From NCBI GenBank assembly GCA_019671135.1, contig JAHRHY010000014.1, positions 308,001-372,000 of the forward strand: 64,000 nt of DNA, written 5' to 3'. The notes beneath the pieces were generated by a model. The model was given only the letters and a program-made list of their open reading frames with translations. It did no database searches and was not told the origin of the DNA. This document shows, piece after piece, positions 1 through 12,702 of this stretch. The position numbers were made by a program, and so were the translations under genes. How positions within the stretch are numbered: position 1 is the first letter of the stretch; each line of letters opens with the position of its first letter. The stretch is from Linnemannia hyalina. Lineage: Eukaryota; Mortierellomycota; Mortierellomycetes; Mortierellales; Mortierellaceae.

Positions 1-27
1 ATCAATTGACCCTTCCTTGTATCATAG

Positions 28-2582
28 CGTCCATCTTTGCCTGCTCTCCTTTGGCTACTCGTGGCCAGGCTGTCCACTTGGACGCCGATTCCAAGGGCGA
101 AAACATCCTCTATACAAACGGCAAGTCCGTCTACATCCGCAACCTTGAGGTAAGAGGGTCCCCTCGATATTCAAAATGACCTCATCGATTCTATTATTTT
201 CTCCAAGCTTTAATCCTTGGTGCTCACTCGTTCCTCCTTCAATTGCTTGTAATAGAAACCTCACATTGCCAAGGAATACACTCAGCACTCGTGCAATGTC
301 ACCGTTGCGAAGTACGCCCCCTCAGGATACTACATCGCCTCCGGAGGTACAAACACACACTCCTGCTAGGTTACCTGGCAGTTCTATTTGATTCAATTGG
401 AGACACTCTTTAACCTGTTTTCAACGTTGCTATGATCGTTCACAATAGACGAGAGAGGCAATGTGAGAGTGTGGGACACTGTTGGCGAGGAGCAAGTCCT
501 CAAGCTGGAAAGTCGCGTAAGTTGAAAGAACGATACATTCCGCGCCATGGAAAGAAAAAAGAAATAACTGTTATCAATGGCAGGGAAATCGACAGTCTAC
601 TGATACCGTTCCTTACAACGCCTTTGCCTGTTAAATAGGCCATCGGTGGACGCGTCAACGACATTGCATGGGACGGTGAGAGCAAACGTATTGTCGCTGT
701 CGGCGATGGAAAGGAAAAGTAAGTTGCCACCTATGCCATGCAGACATAGAACAAGATACGTTTTGCCGCGTAGTATGTCCCCCAGCGATGGAAGTTGACC
801 TTTTTCTGCCTTCCTTCTCGCCACGTCTGCGATATCTTCTCAGATTCGGACATGCATTCTTGGCCGACACTGGATCCTCTTGCGGAGAAATCATGGGCCA
901 CTCCAAGGTCGTCAACACAGTCGCCATTCGCCAGACCCGCCCCTTCCGTGCCGTCACTGGAGGGGACGACAATACTCTTGTATTTTCCCATGGCGTCCCC
1001 TTTGTCTTCAACAAGACCATCTCGGACCACACCCGCTTTGTTCAGGAGGTCAAGTTTAGCACCAATGGAGACATGTTTGCCTCGGTCGGATCCGACGGAA
1101 AGGTAACGTTAAGATAGAGTTGGCTGCTGCACTCATTTTATTCTTGTCGGTTATGGATTCTGAACTCACATAGTCAATGTCAACGAAATAGATCTTCCTG
1201 TATGACGCCAAGACGGGAGACAAGATCAAGGAGTTGTCTGCTGCTGAGCATGGACACACTGGTGGTATCTTTGCCCTCTCCTGGTCTGCAGATAGCTCTC
1301 GCATCTTGACCTCTTCTGCAGACCAGACTGCCAAGATCTGGGACGTTGAGGCTTCCAGTGTCGTCAAGTAAGGTTTACAGCCACACCTGGATCTGGTTGG
1401 AAACAGCTCGTTGCATGTTTTCGCCTGAGCGAGCACTAATACTACCATTCACGGTGTGATTCCCCACTATTAGCACCTTCGACCTTGCTGACGTTGGATC
1501 CAACTTCCTCGGACAACAGGTTGGAAACATCTGGAAGGGAGACAACTTGGTCAGTTTGTCCTTGTCGGGTGACCTCAACTACCTTGACCCCAGCACCAGC
1601 AAGGCCTCCCGTGTGATTCAGGTGAGAAAGGGAATCCCTTTTTTTTTTTTTTTTTTTTTTTTTGGCTCGTGATGCTTTTGCAAGAGTACTCACATCTGAA
1701 CATGCAAAAAATACAACTCTTCAAAAATAGGGTCATCAAAAGGCGATTACTGCGTTCACAATCTCGGAGGACAAGAAGACGTTCTTGTCGGGCAGTTACG
1801 ACGGCCGAGTCATGTCCTGGGAGGAGAACACCGGCAAGGCTACACCCCTGAACGAGGCTAGCCACGGCAATCAGGTCATGCAGATCGTCAACAATGGCGC
1901 CCAGTTTGTCTCGGCCGGTATGGACGACACTGTCAGGATCTCGAATGGCAAGAACCTTCACGAGGTCTCTGTGGTCTCGATCAGCGGTCTCCCCAAGAGC
2001 GTCTCCTCGAGCGATGATCAAACCGTTGTGGTCGCGACCGAGACTGAGGTCCAGATCATCCAGGGCGGTAAGAAGGTCGACTCGTTGGCTGTCGGATACA
2101 GCGCTACATCAGTTGCGATCAACGCCCAGGGAACGGCTGTGGCGATTGGCGCCCAGGATGCCAAGGTGTATGTAATGAGTCTGGATGGCACCAAGCTGAA
2201 GGCTGTTCATACGCTGAGTAACAACAAGGGCGCTATCACATCGCTCTCGTTCCACCCTGAGGGCAAGCTGTTGGCGGCTGGTGACAGTGCAGGCAAGATC
2301 TACGTGTACGATACCGCTACGGGCGAGACGACGATCTCGCACTGGGTGTTCCACACTGCGCGTGTCAACTCGATCCAGTGGTCGCCCAGTGGCAACTATG
2401 CCGTGAGTGGATCGCTCGACACCAATGTCTTTGTGTGGAGTCTCGAGAAGACGATGAAGAAGATCAAGATTGCGAACGCGCATAGCCAGAGTGTTGCCGG
2501 AGTTGGTTTCATTGACGAGACCACGATTGCCACAGCTGGAGCTGATGCCTGTGTCAAGACCTGGAAGCTGACCCACCACTAA
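28..2582 (+). CDS. AIP1: Actin-interacting protein 1 (WD40; WDR1/Aip1), 5' partial
   Basis: WD40-repeat protein that works with cofilin to take apart actin filaments in the cytoplasm. Visible exons are 28-149, 256-346, 449-516, 639-718, 844-1102, 1192-1367, 1474-1621 and 1731-2582. Together they keep frame and give 597 residues. Only about ten N-terminal residues are missing, because the window begins inside an intron that ends at 27. Family-typical stretches are near the start ([14 protein letters not shown], then [14 protein letters not shown]) and WD units recur through the chain (for example [10 protein letters not shown] and [12 protein letters not shown]). About 600 residues matches the two-propeller family. 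The last exon, 852 nt, carries most of the second propeller. An AATAAA lies 33 nt after the stop. The next gene follows in the same direction 612 bp on. Family assignment is strong; exon borders were read by eye. Confidence 0.93.
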
Positions 2583-3194
2583 GTCGTTTCTGTTAATTGT
2601 ATCGCATACACGAAAATAAACCCAAAAGGCCAGGCGGATGTGTTTTTTTGTAGACCAGCAGTGATCATGCTTAAAGGGACTGACTGACCCTTTTGTCTCC
2701 TTTATTGCTGTTGCCCCTGCCCTGAAGTAAACATTATTCGGTGGTATGGTGTGGCATGACACCCCCCATGGACCGGGGCTGTTGTTGACTTGATTTGGTA
2801 TGGTAGAGCTGTTATTGCATGTTGGTGTGGAGGGGATGTGTGTGTGCACCGCATTAGAAGTGCTCCACAGCTGTCCCTTTTGATGCGGCATTGAGTAGTC
2901 AGCGAGTGCTATTCTAGACAAGTGATTGGGCTTTTTTAGTGTGTGTCCCTTTCGTTCCGTTCGTTCTTTTTGCTCTCTTCTTCTCTCCTGTCGCATCCTT
3001 TTACCCTTTCTTTTCCTTTTCTTCTTTTTTCTTTTCTCACACTCTGGCACAGTCAATCCCTCGCCATCACCAACCCTACTAGTACGACAACCACCACCCA
3101 TACTACTACGACCATTTCTCACTTTGCCACCAATAAGCGCTCACTCCCTTCATTGAGCGCACACTCTTAACTTCGCACCTTCTACTTTCCAGCA
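2583..3194 (+). promoter_or_regulatory. 3' UTR of AIP1 and promoter of the ubiquitin hydrolase
   Basis: Spacer between two genes read in the same direction. A poly(A) signal (AATAAA) is at 2615-2620. From about 2940 to 3170 the strand is strongly pyrimidine-rich (runs of TTTCTTTTC and CCACC), the usual leader style in this window before a start codon. No RNA gene or conserved reading frame was seen. Confidence 0.6.
2615..2620 (+). terminator. Poly(A) signal of AIP1
   Basis: AATAAA 33 nt after the stop codon, followed by a T run. Confidence 0.6.
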
Positions 3195-6100
3195 ATGCTA
3201 CCTTATACCTCCACAGCAAACGTCCTCGACTCTCCTACAAAAAAGATCAAGAGCCTCGTCGACGCCTCAAAGGTCCAGCTCGACCCAAAGTTCACCCTTC
3301 GCAACTATGTCCGCTCAGCAAATTCCATCCTGAACCTTGTAAGTTACGCTCTTTCTCTCCATCTCTCCTTCTAGACTCATAAGCAAAAGCACAAGCACAC
3401 ACGCACACATGTCGACTGTTGTGCGTGTTTGCCTGTCTGCGATGCGACAACAACATAATGACACAGGCGGCAAACAGAAATCAAACGTCGGTTGATTCAC
3501 TGCTTATGACACTCCAGAATGACAACAAAAACACTACAGCCTCGTTATGTGTGCTTTGACACCATCGACAGACCACGAGTCAAGAAACGAGTCCAGCACC
3601 ATACGTACTCTCTCTCTTTCTCTCTCTCTCTCTCTTGTCAAGGCAATTGTGAACAGGATGGAATATGATCAAGCCCAGCCCTATACAACGAAATGAAGCA
3701 AAGTGTCTATTTGGATAGTTGATCCTACCAAGGAACAAACAGTGTCGGTTTCTTAACATGAAGGCTTTCCTATTTCTCGTCTTTCTTCCACCTTTTTAAA
3801 CTTTGTTGTAGGCTGATACGGCACGGGTCAAAGGAGACATGGAGGGAGCGTTTGTCAACTATCTCAAGGCTACAACGTGAGTCCGCTGATCACAACAGGG
3901 GGTGAAAGGATGGGCACACTCAAAGAATGACGCTGGATATCACTCGAGCAAAACAAGGACAAACGTCATACGTCAAACAGGAATAGACAGGGAACACATG
4001 CAATGTGGGCGCAGCTGGAGACCTAGACATCACTGGGAAATGATGGGAATGTTTTGGAAAAGGGATGAACATTCGGACACGGACTCTCGACGTGAAGAAG
4101 AGAGCTGTGCTGAGATCATCGATGATGACTTGGTGTGGCGTCGGTACCCTCTTTTCTCTCTGTGTATCGACGTTGACGCTCAGATGCTGACAATGGTCTC
4201 GTTCCTATCCTTTTTTTCTTTCCGTTTTAGGATTGTGCTTGAAATCGTCCCTAAAGTCAAGGACTTTGAAAAGCATAAAAACGATTCAGAATACGTGGCG
4301 ATTAAGAAGGTACCTTTCTTCATACACATGCTCGTTTACATTTCTCTGCACATACCAATTCGTGAGCGATGAAAACTGATCCACGTACCAAACATTCCTC
4401 CTTAGAGAGTCGTGGGATTGATATCGGACACAGAAAAAATCAGGGAACTTTTGCAGGCAAAGTACGAGAGCATTCAGGACATTGAGGTGTCAGCATTGGC
4501 AGCAGCAGCAAAAGCTGGTCGGCCGAAACCTCCACCTCTCCCCAGCAAACCAAAGTTCCTCTCATCATCTCAACATGACGGCCAGGCACCGATCACAGCC
4601 GCGTCGGCATTCGCCAACGCTTCGTCTTCAGCTCCACCAACGCCCTTGGTCGGTCATCTTTCAGCGGTTCCGCCACCTACTCCGCCCAATTCGTTCCCAA
4701 ATTTGTTACAAGGACAGTTCAACGCACTCTCATTCTCATCAAGTGGGGCCCCATCGATCCCGCCAACGACATCACTCGCCTCTTACAAACCCTTACAGCC
4801 AACGATGTATGGATCCTCTCCACAGCCCTCGTCGGAGCCATTCAAACCACAGCCCATTTCGATCCCAATGAACACCACCCAAGGAACTGCAGCCATGCCC
4901 TCGACAACGCCTCTTGCACCATTCTCAGTAGGAGCCATTCCCTTAACACTGCCGTCGGGATCAGTGCCGTTCTCTCAAACCACCAACAGACCTGTCCCTG
5001 TGCCCAGGACGGCACTCACACCAATACCTCCAGCATCGGCACCAGCAGCTATGCTTTCTGGAAACACGGACTCTAAACCCCCTCCTTCGATCTCGACGCA
5101 GTCTAACGCCTCCACCGCATCAGCGGCAGCCAACACGAATGGAGAGTATCGGGGCCCGCTCTCTATCAAACCACAGCGTCTTTTGGAATATTTCTGCCAA
5201 CTAAAGCCACCTTCGCTGCTTCTCATCGATGTCCGTATGCAAGTGCAATACAAGAGTGCCAAAATCAAGACCAAGTCGATCGTGAATGTCGAGCCATTAG
5301 CACTTCGAGACGGGTAAGATTTTCTGGATACGTTGCAAGGGCTGCTTGGGTTTGCATTTCGATATCGCAGCTTTCTAATACTTGTTTTTCTTTATGTTCG
5401 TAGGGTGTCGGCCAAGGTAATCGCAGAGCAGGGACTTTTCAACAACCCACAGGAAGAGCGACAACTGTTTGCAGACAGAGCATCGTTTGATCTTGTCATC
5501 TACTACGATCAAAACTCTCAGGAAAAGGAGCATTCGCCAACTCTCACTACTTTGTTCCGTGCGCTTCATGATTTGGAGTTTGACAGACCGCTTTCGAGAA
5601 GACCTGTTTTGTTGGTTGGCGGCTTTGATGGATGGCTCGACTGCGCTGGCATGGATTGGGTGGAGGGACAGGATGTCGACAACGCCAAAAATCTTCACCC
5701 CTCTCCTTCTTCTACTCCTTCTCTTGGCCAGAATGGAACGCCCCACTTTGGAATGACTTCTATGGCGACGAGCCCCAACCAAACCTATGCTATCTTGACA
5801 AAGGTTTCCCGAGGAGGAGGTATCAGTCGGACCGACGGCAAAGCTATTTTGGCCAACATTGAGGACTATGTAAGTAGGCTGATTATAACTGTGTTAGTTC
5901 ATGGTGTGTAGAGTGCCTTTCTAATGCACGTGAATTATTCATATTAGATTCATCGCGAAGATGGCCCTCAGTCGATGATCAACCCACGGAATGTGTCGAG
6001 TCCATTGAAGGTTCCCAACCAAGCATACCCACCTCAAGCAACGCCTTACAGCAACTTCAATGCCTCCTCTTTCCCGCCCAACCAACTGGGATACAACAGC

Positions 6101-7791
6101 CCAACCAGTACCGTCAATGGCAGCAGTAACCCAACGTTTGCTGGTAGCTACCCACCCATGCAGCCAGGAGCCTCATCAATTACAGGACGCCTTGGAGACC
6201 CTAGTATCTGGATGCAACCTGGCAGCCAAACCATTGGTTCGGTCGTCCCCTCAAATGGGATGGGAGCTAACAAGGATACCATGCCTGGGCAGCTGCAGAG
6301 ACGCATGACAATCTACGACGACCACTGGAACCAATTTGGATCTGAAAAACCCTTCTCACCCACAGCAACATCACCACCCATCCCGGACAAGATTCCTCTT
6401 TCTGGATATAACATGTCGGCGGCTATTGCAGGCAGCAACATGATGTCTGGACCCAATGTGCCAGCACCGGCACCTAATATGACCAGGCGCCCGTTTGTTC
6501 CTCCCAGACCGATGAGGCCGCTGCCCCAGCCCCCAGGCATGAACGATCTCAAGGACTACACCAAGTTTGGATCGGGGTTTTCCAAGATTGGAGGATCTCA
6601 GCTGGGCAAAGCAGGACTGACGAACCTAGGCAACACCTGTTACATGAACTCTGTGATCCAGTGTCTGATCGCCACCCCTCCGTTGACACGTTTCTTTATG
6701 GACGGCAGTTTCAAGCGGTACATCAACATCACCAACCCCCTGGGATCTCAGGGTCGTTTGGCGGACGCGTTTTGTACATTGATCAGGAGCATGTGGAGTG
6801 GTCAGTCGTTAGTGTCGCCGACAGGCTTTCGAAACGAGATCAGTGGATTTGCTCCGCAGTTCAAGGGCAACGAGCAGCATGACTCGCAAGAGTTTTTGTC
6901 ATTCTTGTTGGATGGTCTGCATGAAGACTTGAAGTTGGCACCCCGGCTACTCCCTCCTGGTGCGGACGATGAAGGTTCGGAGGCGGATGAGGCACGAATG
7001 GAGGCTCTACCTGAGATTGAGGCGTCCGAGATTGCGTGGCAGCGGTACTTGCGGAGAGACAGCTCGATTATTGTCAACATTTTCCAGGGTCAGTACAAGA
7101 GCCGACTCTGCTGCAACAAGTGTGGCAAGACCTCGACGACGTATAACCCGTTCATGTATTTGACACTACCCGTCAAGGTCAAGTCCAGTGGTCGCCAACC
7201 TCAGACATTGACGTCGTGCCTAAATGCGTTTGTTGAGCCCGAGTTGATGGAAGGCGATAACGCTTGGAACTGTCCCAACTGCAAGAAGCCCCGCAAGGCC
7301 ACCAAGCAACTGACGATCAGCCGAGTCCCGGACGTGCTATTGATCCAATTGAAGCGATTCTCGTCTGACGGACCGTTCAAGAACAAGATCAAGGCGATGG
7401 TGCAGTATCCGACTGAGGATCTTGATCTGACAAAGTACCTTCCCAAGCGAGCTGCGAGCCTAGGCCCAGTCGAGCCGGCAATCTATAAGCTGTATGCGGT
7501 GTCGAACCACTCGGGCGAAGTTAGCAGTGGACATTACACTGCCTGTGTGCGCGACACAACATCCAACAGCTGGACCAATTTTGACGACACGCGCGTCTCT
7601 CCCTGTGACAAGAGTGTTGCCGTGGTATGTTTCACGTTATTTGCCTATCTTGTTCTTCCTGGTTGATTACTGAAATATTTGCTTACATCTTTCTTTTTTT
7701 TCTCGCTTCCTTTCCTTTCCTTCCCTTTCCTTGATAGTCAGAGCATGGATATACCCTATTTTATGTTCGCAGGAGCCATGGAGACCATTGA
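3195..7791 (+). CDS. Ubiquitin C-terminal hydrolase, USP8/Doa4-like, with rhodanese domain
   Basis: Cysteine protease that removes ubiquitin from substrates. The architecture is that of USP8/Doa4 enzymes acting at endosomes. Exons: 3195-3338, 3812-3876, 4231-4309, 4406-5313, 5404-5869, 5948-7624, 7738-7791 (1130 residues, frame kept at every joint). Domains in order: helical USP8-dimer/MIT-like segment (about 20-110), proline/serine-rich linker, rhodanese-like domain (about 340-480; LLLIDVRMQVQYKSAK), second disordered linker with PxxP motifs (PPRPMRPLP), then the USP domain from about 775. The catalytic Cys box is GLTNLGNTCYMNSVIQCL (Cys near 785). A zinc ribbon has CCNKCG and CPNCKK. The His box is SNHSGEVSSGHYTACV. 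The tiny last exon supplies the closing beta strand (GYTLFYVRR). Introns 1 and 2 are long for this genome (473 and 354 nt). No YPxL Bro1-binding motif was found. Confidence 0.92.
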
Positions 7792-8095
7792 TCGACTAAA
7801 AAACGCTCATAGCACAACTTGCTTTTATCCATGTCCTCAATTTTTTTTTTTTTTTTTTTTTTTTTTGGTTTGCTTTATGGTATCAACAATAATAATATCT
7901 ATCCTGTTCTATCATGCTGCCAAAAAAATGCAACAGAGACCTTCCCTGTCCCTTCTACTGCTGGTTGTTTTGTTGTAGAGAGTCCTGTTATTGAATGCTG
8001 ATTTGTTTGTTTGCTTGGTTGTTGTTGTAGTTGCTGGTGTGCTCAATGACTGATAATCCAGTAAACCCCCTTCCTCCAATCCAAAAATCGCAGAC

Positions 8096-8836
8096 TTACG
8101 CCTTGATCATGGAGTAGACGGGAGCTTTGAGGACATCCTTGCCATTCAAGAACTCGAGCTCAATCAAGAAGATGAACTCGAGGACGTTTCCTTGGAGCTT
8201 CTGGATCAACTCCTGCGCTCCAGCTGCGGAACCGCCGGTGGCGATCAAATCGTCGATCACAATCACGTTCTGGCCAGGCTTGATCGAGTCGTCCTGCATC
8301 TCGAAAATGTCCTGAGAAAAAAGAAAGGGCAGATTGAAAAAAAAAAAAAAAAGATATAGGGATCAATTGGGAGTGTTCATGGCAGTTATTTCAATTTACT
8401 CTTGTCTGTTGTAACGTCGTTTCGTACAACAGAAATGATACGGTTTCCCCCCCCCTATCCACCCCCAGGGTGAGGAAAAAAAAGTGGAGCCATTAAAAAA
8501 AGTGGAGCCGAAAAGTAAACTTACAGTGCCATACTCCTTCACATAAGAGACCTGAATAGTTCCACCAGGCAACTTGCCAGCCTTCCTAACGGGGGCGAAA
8601 GCAGCACCCAACCTCATAGCGATCAAGGGTCCAAACAAGAACCCACGAGCGTCCAGTCCAACGACGACATCGACCTTTTCGGGGATGGTTGTATTGATAT
8701 GGTTGACAATGTGGGTGATGACCATCTCGACGGCGATGGGGTCCTGGAAGAGGGGGAAGATATCCTTGAAGAGGATGCCAGGCTGGGGGAAATCTGGGAT
8801 CTCGCGGATGAGAGCGTTAATGCGTTGGAGATCCAT
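8096..8836 (-). CDS. APT1: Adenine phosphoribosyltransferase
   Basis: Purine-salvage enzyme that joins adenine to PRPP to make AMP in the cytosol. Two exons on the minus strand, 8836-8525 and 8311-8096, give 175 residues, the normal length for the family. The start MDLQRINALIREIPDFPQPG has the usual APRT N-terminus (IPDFPxPGI). GLDARGFLFGP lies in exon 1. The PRPP-binding loop VIVIDDLIATGGSA is near residues 120-133 in exon 2. The intron (213 nt) has a GTAAGT donor and a CTCAG acceptor. The gene is convergent with the ubiquitin hydrolase; the two stop codons are about 305 bp apart. An in-frame upstream ATG exists at 8959, but the added residues are a low-complexity Ser/His/Pro leader, so the start at 8836 was preferred. 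Confidence 0.93.
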
Positions 8837-9172
8837 TCTTGAGGATGTTTTTTTTTGGTAGTGGTGGTGGGTTGAAGGAGGGAAGTGTGAAGAAGAAAAG
8901 GGGACCTGGTGATGAGATAAAAGAGTCAGGGTCCGTATCTTTTTCTGTGGTATGTGCACGTGATTCGTGGATTACTTCTCCGAGAAACAAAATAATACAA
9001 CCTTCTTATCTTTGTTTGTTATACTTATCCCACTGCGTGGTGGCGTCTTGGTGGTTAAAGAAGAGGAGAGGAGAGGAGGGGGTAATAAGAGAAACACTCG
9101 TTTTTTAATGTCAAGGATATCGATTGAAAACTGTACAAGTTGTTGTTGTTGAAGAGAAGAAAAAAAAGGAAA
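8837..9172 (-). promoter_or_regulatory. Spacer between galactokinase and APRT
   Basis: Both neighbours are read leftwards, so this holds the galactokinase 3' UTR and the APRT promoter and leader. On the minus strand it is CT-rich just before the APRT start. No other feature was seen. Confidence 0.5.
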
Positions 9173-10735
9173 CTATACACGGCCGACAAAGGTGGCGGCA
9201 CCGCTGGAGGGGGCAGAAGCAAAGACGACGTTGTCGAGTTCCTCCTCAGAAAGCTCAGGATGGTGCTTGTTATAGTACTCCTTCTTCAGCGTGGCAATGA
9301 ACGCCGGCACCTTGTCCTCTGGCACAAGCGACACCGACGCGCCACCCCATCCGGCCCCTGTTAACCTCGAGCCATAGGCACCCGACCGACGCGCCAACTT
9401 TGTCAATTCCTCCAATTGGTCGCAGGAGCAATCAAACAGTTCGTGACAGGACCCCTGCGAGGCATCCATTAACCCACCCAACAAAGAAAACACGGTCTCA
9501 GCACTCTGTTTCTTGGCCTCAGCCTTCTCGCAGATATCCCTGAACTCGACCACACGCTTCTCCTCGCCAAAGACATGTTTGGCCCGACGGTAGAGATGGA
9601 AGCGCTCGGCGCGGATGGGCTGCTGGATATACAGTCTTGTGAACTCGACCTCAGACAACTGTGACAACTCACACAGTTTCTCAAAAGTAACTCCATTCTT
9701 GATCTCGTCGGTTCCAAACACTCTCTCAACAACCTGACCCATCTCGGTCAGCTTCTCAATGTCGATCTCAGCCTCGGTCTTGCCCGCCGTAGGAGTGTAT
9801 CCAATCTTGTTAAAGTGTGCATCCAAGACCTGCTTCAGGTGAAGCTTGCCAGACTCGGGGATAGGGATCCCAAGAGCCAAGGCCAAGATCCTGGCAGCTC
9901 CACGGGTTTCGACGACGCGCAAGTTGTAACGGACCGGGGCGGTAACAGCCTTGTCCGAGGTGACGAGGGTGTCGGCAATAACAAAGGCGATGGATGGGAT
10001 GGTGGTGGGGAACGCGACGGGGGTGACCTTGAGGACGGGGTGGAACTCGATGAAGCAGGCCGAGTTTGGTTTGGCGAGGATCGAGCAGGCTTGGTCCATT
10101 CCACCGCCCATAGTACCGACGTAACGCTCTGACCGGATAGAGATGATGGCCAACTCGTGGGCCGTGGGGGTCTTTCCTACTGGGAGAAGCGATTCCTGAG
10201 CTTTGAGGGTGGCATTGACCGCACAGCAGACAAACGCGGACGAAGACGAAAGACCAGCACCAGCAGGGACAGTACCGCTCATCAAGCAAAGCATCCCCTT
10301 GGGCTTCTCGATCTGCAGATCCTCCAACACGCCACGGTACCCAGCCGCAAAGTAGTTTGACCAGACGTGAGCCTGAGGATCGATATCGACATAACCTTGG
10401 GCAGCGGGTTTGGGGACAAACTTCAAGGCAGGGTATTTGGCACTGTTGGTGTTTGAGATCTTGACGGTAGAGTCAGAACCAGTGTTGTCGATGGCGACGG
10501 CGATGAGGCAGTCATCCTCAATGGCCATGGGGAGGACACCGAATCCTGCATAGTCGATGTGTTCGCCAATGAGGTTCACACGACCGGGGGAGCGGGCAAT
10601 GAAATCTGGCACACGACCGTAGAGCTGTTCAAAGTCGTGGACGAGGCTGGCCCAGCGGGCGCGTGCGCTGGCCAACTTGGGCTCGGAGTATAGGATGGAG
10701 ATGTCGTCGATGACGGGGATCGTTGCCTGTGTCAT
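9173..10735 (-). CDS. GAL1: Galactokinase (GHMP kinase)
   Basis: First Leloir-pathway kinase: phosphorylates galactose with ATP to galactose-1-phosphate in the cytosol. Intronless, 520 residues. The galactokinase signature SPGRVNLIGEHIDYAGFG is at residues 49-66. The GHMP ATP-binding motif GTVPAGAGLSSSSAF is near 160-175. The C-terminal GHMP motif GSRLTGAGWGGASVSLV is near 450-466. Length matches eukaryotic Gal1/GALK rather than shorter bacterial forms. The frame stays open upstream to 11020, but that part is Ser/Leu/His-rich leader with a CT-rich look. MTQATIP at 10735 starts just before the conserved sugar-binding region, so it was chosen. No other galactose-pathway gene is next to it, so it is not in a GAL cluster here. 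Confidence 0.95.
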   Translation of the reverse strand: MTQATIPVIDDISILYSEPKLASARARWASLVHDFEQLYGRVPDFIARSPGRVNLIGEHIDYAGFGVLPMAIEDDCLIAVAIDNTGSDSTVKISNTNSAKYPALKFVPKPAAQGYVDIDPQAHVWSNYFAAGYRGVLEDLQIEKPKGMLCLMSGTVPAGAGLSSSSAFVCCAVNATLKAQESLLPVGKTPTAHELAIISIRSERYVGTMGGGMDQACSILAKPNSACFIEFHPVLKVTPVAFPTTIPSIAFVIADTLVTSDKAVTAPVRYNLRVVETRGAARILALALGIPIPESGKLHLKQVLDAHFNKIGYTPTAGKTEAEIDIEKLTEMGQVVERVFGTDEIKNGVTFEKLCELSQLSEVEFTRLYIQQPIRAERFHLYRRAKHVFGEEKRVVEFRDICEKAEAKKQSAETVFSLLGGLMDASQGSCHELFDCSCDQLEELTKLARRSGAYGSRLTGAGWGGASVSLVPEDKVPAFIATLKKEYYNKHHPELSEEELDNVVFASAPSSGAATFVGRV

Positions 10736-12702
10736 TGTATGTGTGGTGGAGGTGTGAATGGAAAGTAAAGGAAGGAGGGGGTGATGGAGATGAGATGAGA
10801 GTTGAGAGAGAAAAAGAAGGGGAAAAAAAGAAAGTTGCCGCTCTCCTTTTAAGGGAGAGGGCGGGGTAGAAAATATCATCAAAGGCAAACGACGGCGGAT
10901 GGTATGAAAAAGAGCGAAGGAGGGAGCGTGAGCATGATGTTGGAGTTGAGAGCAGACACAGACACAAGAGTGAAAAACACTCAAGGTGGTCAACAGACAA
11001 CAGCAATCGCTTGAACACACACAGGATCAAGCGCCTTTTCTCTCTTCATCCTAGTGCACACTTGTCCTCGGCATGCTGGTCCACAACATTACTGCTCCTG
11101 CTGCTCGTGTTGGCATGTTCACCCTCGTTACTCCTTTCTAAAGATGCTCACGTTGCCCAGCATCTAGTCTTTTTCAGTGCGCTTTCTATGGTTTATCCTT
11201 CGCCTGACATACCTAAAACCAGATCATGTCACTGGGGTAAACTGTCCTTCCATGACCACTGAAAGAGTGGTTGGGTGGATGATAGGAGACGCCCCAATTG
11301 GTTGTCTATCTCCCTTCTGTTCGCCCGTTCCTTCTAACTTTCGAAGAATTGTGGGGTTCAATTGTTGTTGTTATTGTTTTTGTTTTCCTTTTGATTATGA
11401 TTATTGTTGTTTGACCGATTAACGCCCTTGTTGTCAAGTGTTGTTGTTGTTGTGATGATGATGATACAGTAGTGGTCGAAGTGCGGTGTGTGGTGTGGAG
11501 GAAAATGAAAGGCCAATTAGGGTAGAACCTAGTCGTGCAGTTCAGCCAAACAAACAAAGCGATCGAATCAAGATAAGAACTATGCGTTGTGCGGCAACAT
11601 ACCTTCCCCTCTTTCCTCTCTTGTCGTTTCCCTTCCCTGCCTTGTAAATAATTGAGCCCTTGTGCCACTTCCTCAACTCGTGGATGTGGACGACTGAATT
11701 TCTTTAGTATGCCTATCCGTGTAAGGTCATCATTACTCCTCGTCACCTACGATAGTGTTGCTTCACGTCTTGTCTTTGCATCCAATTACCTTTCTCACGC
11801 TCGAGTAGGCGACGATGATGTACGGACAGTTAGACCCCACTCATGTCTTCCTGGTCCTGTCTTCATCAAAGACGAACCATTGACTCCCTGCTGGTTTAGC
11901 GTGCCGTTAGGCTTAAAAAAGAGCACCCATAATCATCTCATGCAGGACATCTATTCACAAGTTCCGGTTTGCCACATCTCATTAGGTCTTGAGAAGACAA
12001 GAAAAAAAACCCAAAATACTGAGATATATGGGTGCTTTCTTGTCCACGGACAAAAACAGAACAAGACTCTCCTCGTCTTACCTATCAGGGACATGAAAGA
12101 CAAAGGTGCAGGGCAAACTTGGGAGTCCGAAATAACTTGCTTTCTGTACAAGTGTGGAGATATGTTTTCATTTGCAACAGGGGCGGGGTAAGGTTGTTTA
12201 AAGTAGTAGTCGCCGACCAGGAACCTCTCACTAGATCAAAGATTTTTGTCTCGAGTGAGGAGGAGGAAGAAGAGGATAGTGTTCAAGCGAGAGGAAGTGA
12301 AAGGGATCTATTTTTATTTTTCTGTCTTCTCGTTTCTTGTCTTCTTTGCAACTCTCCTCTCTCGGGAAACCCGATTTTGAGTGCCTACTGCTTTTTTTTG
12401 CTGCCTTGTCGCGCTTGATCGTCGCTCGTCAATTGAGACGACAAAACCGGAGGAGGGCACAAAAGAAGTAGATTCAAGGTGCAAAGGTTTGACCGAGAAA
12501 AGAGGACTAGAGAGGTCAATGCATTGGCCTGGGTTTGTGCTGTGCGTCCATCGTTGGCTCCATCGTGGTAGACAATGACTCCCACAATGGCCATGGCTTC
12601 TCTCCCTTTGCATGCATCTGCGCTCATCCCTCCTTCTACAAACAGCTCATTGCAATAGCGTGGTTTATTCTAAGAGATGTGTAAAAATCGAAGTACGAAA
12701 AC
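10736..12702. promoter_or_regulatory. Long spacer upstream of galactokinase
   Basis: Both flanking genes run leftwards. The stretch therefore holds the galactokinase promoter and leader (10.7-11 kb) and, at the right, the 3' UTR of the hydrolase. Open frames here (for example near 11652-12191) have ordinary intergenic composition and no recognisable domain. Short GTT/GAT triplet runs are at about 11361-11460. I see no RNA gene or repeat. Confidence 0.45.

Noticed and set aside
3902..4372. 156-codon plus-strand frame
   Set aside because: It reads from intron 2 through exon 3 of the ubiquitin hydrolase; the spliced frame explains the conserved part.
8396..8524. Extension of APRT exon 1 past the GTAAGT donor
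   Set aside because: It leaves the family sequence at once; splicing to the PRPP-loop exon restores it.
11652..12191. 179-codon frame between galactokinase and the hydrolase
   Set aside because: No domain, no good start, composition like the surrounding spacer.
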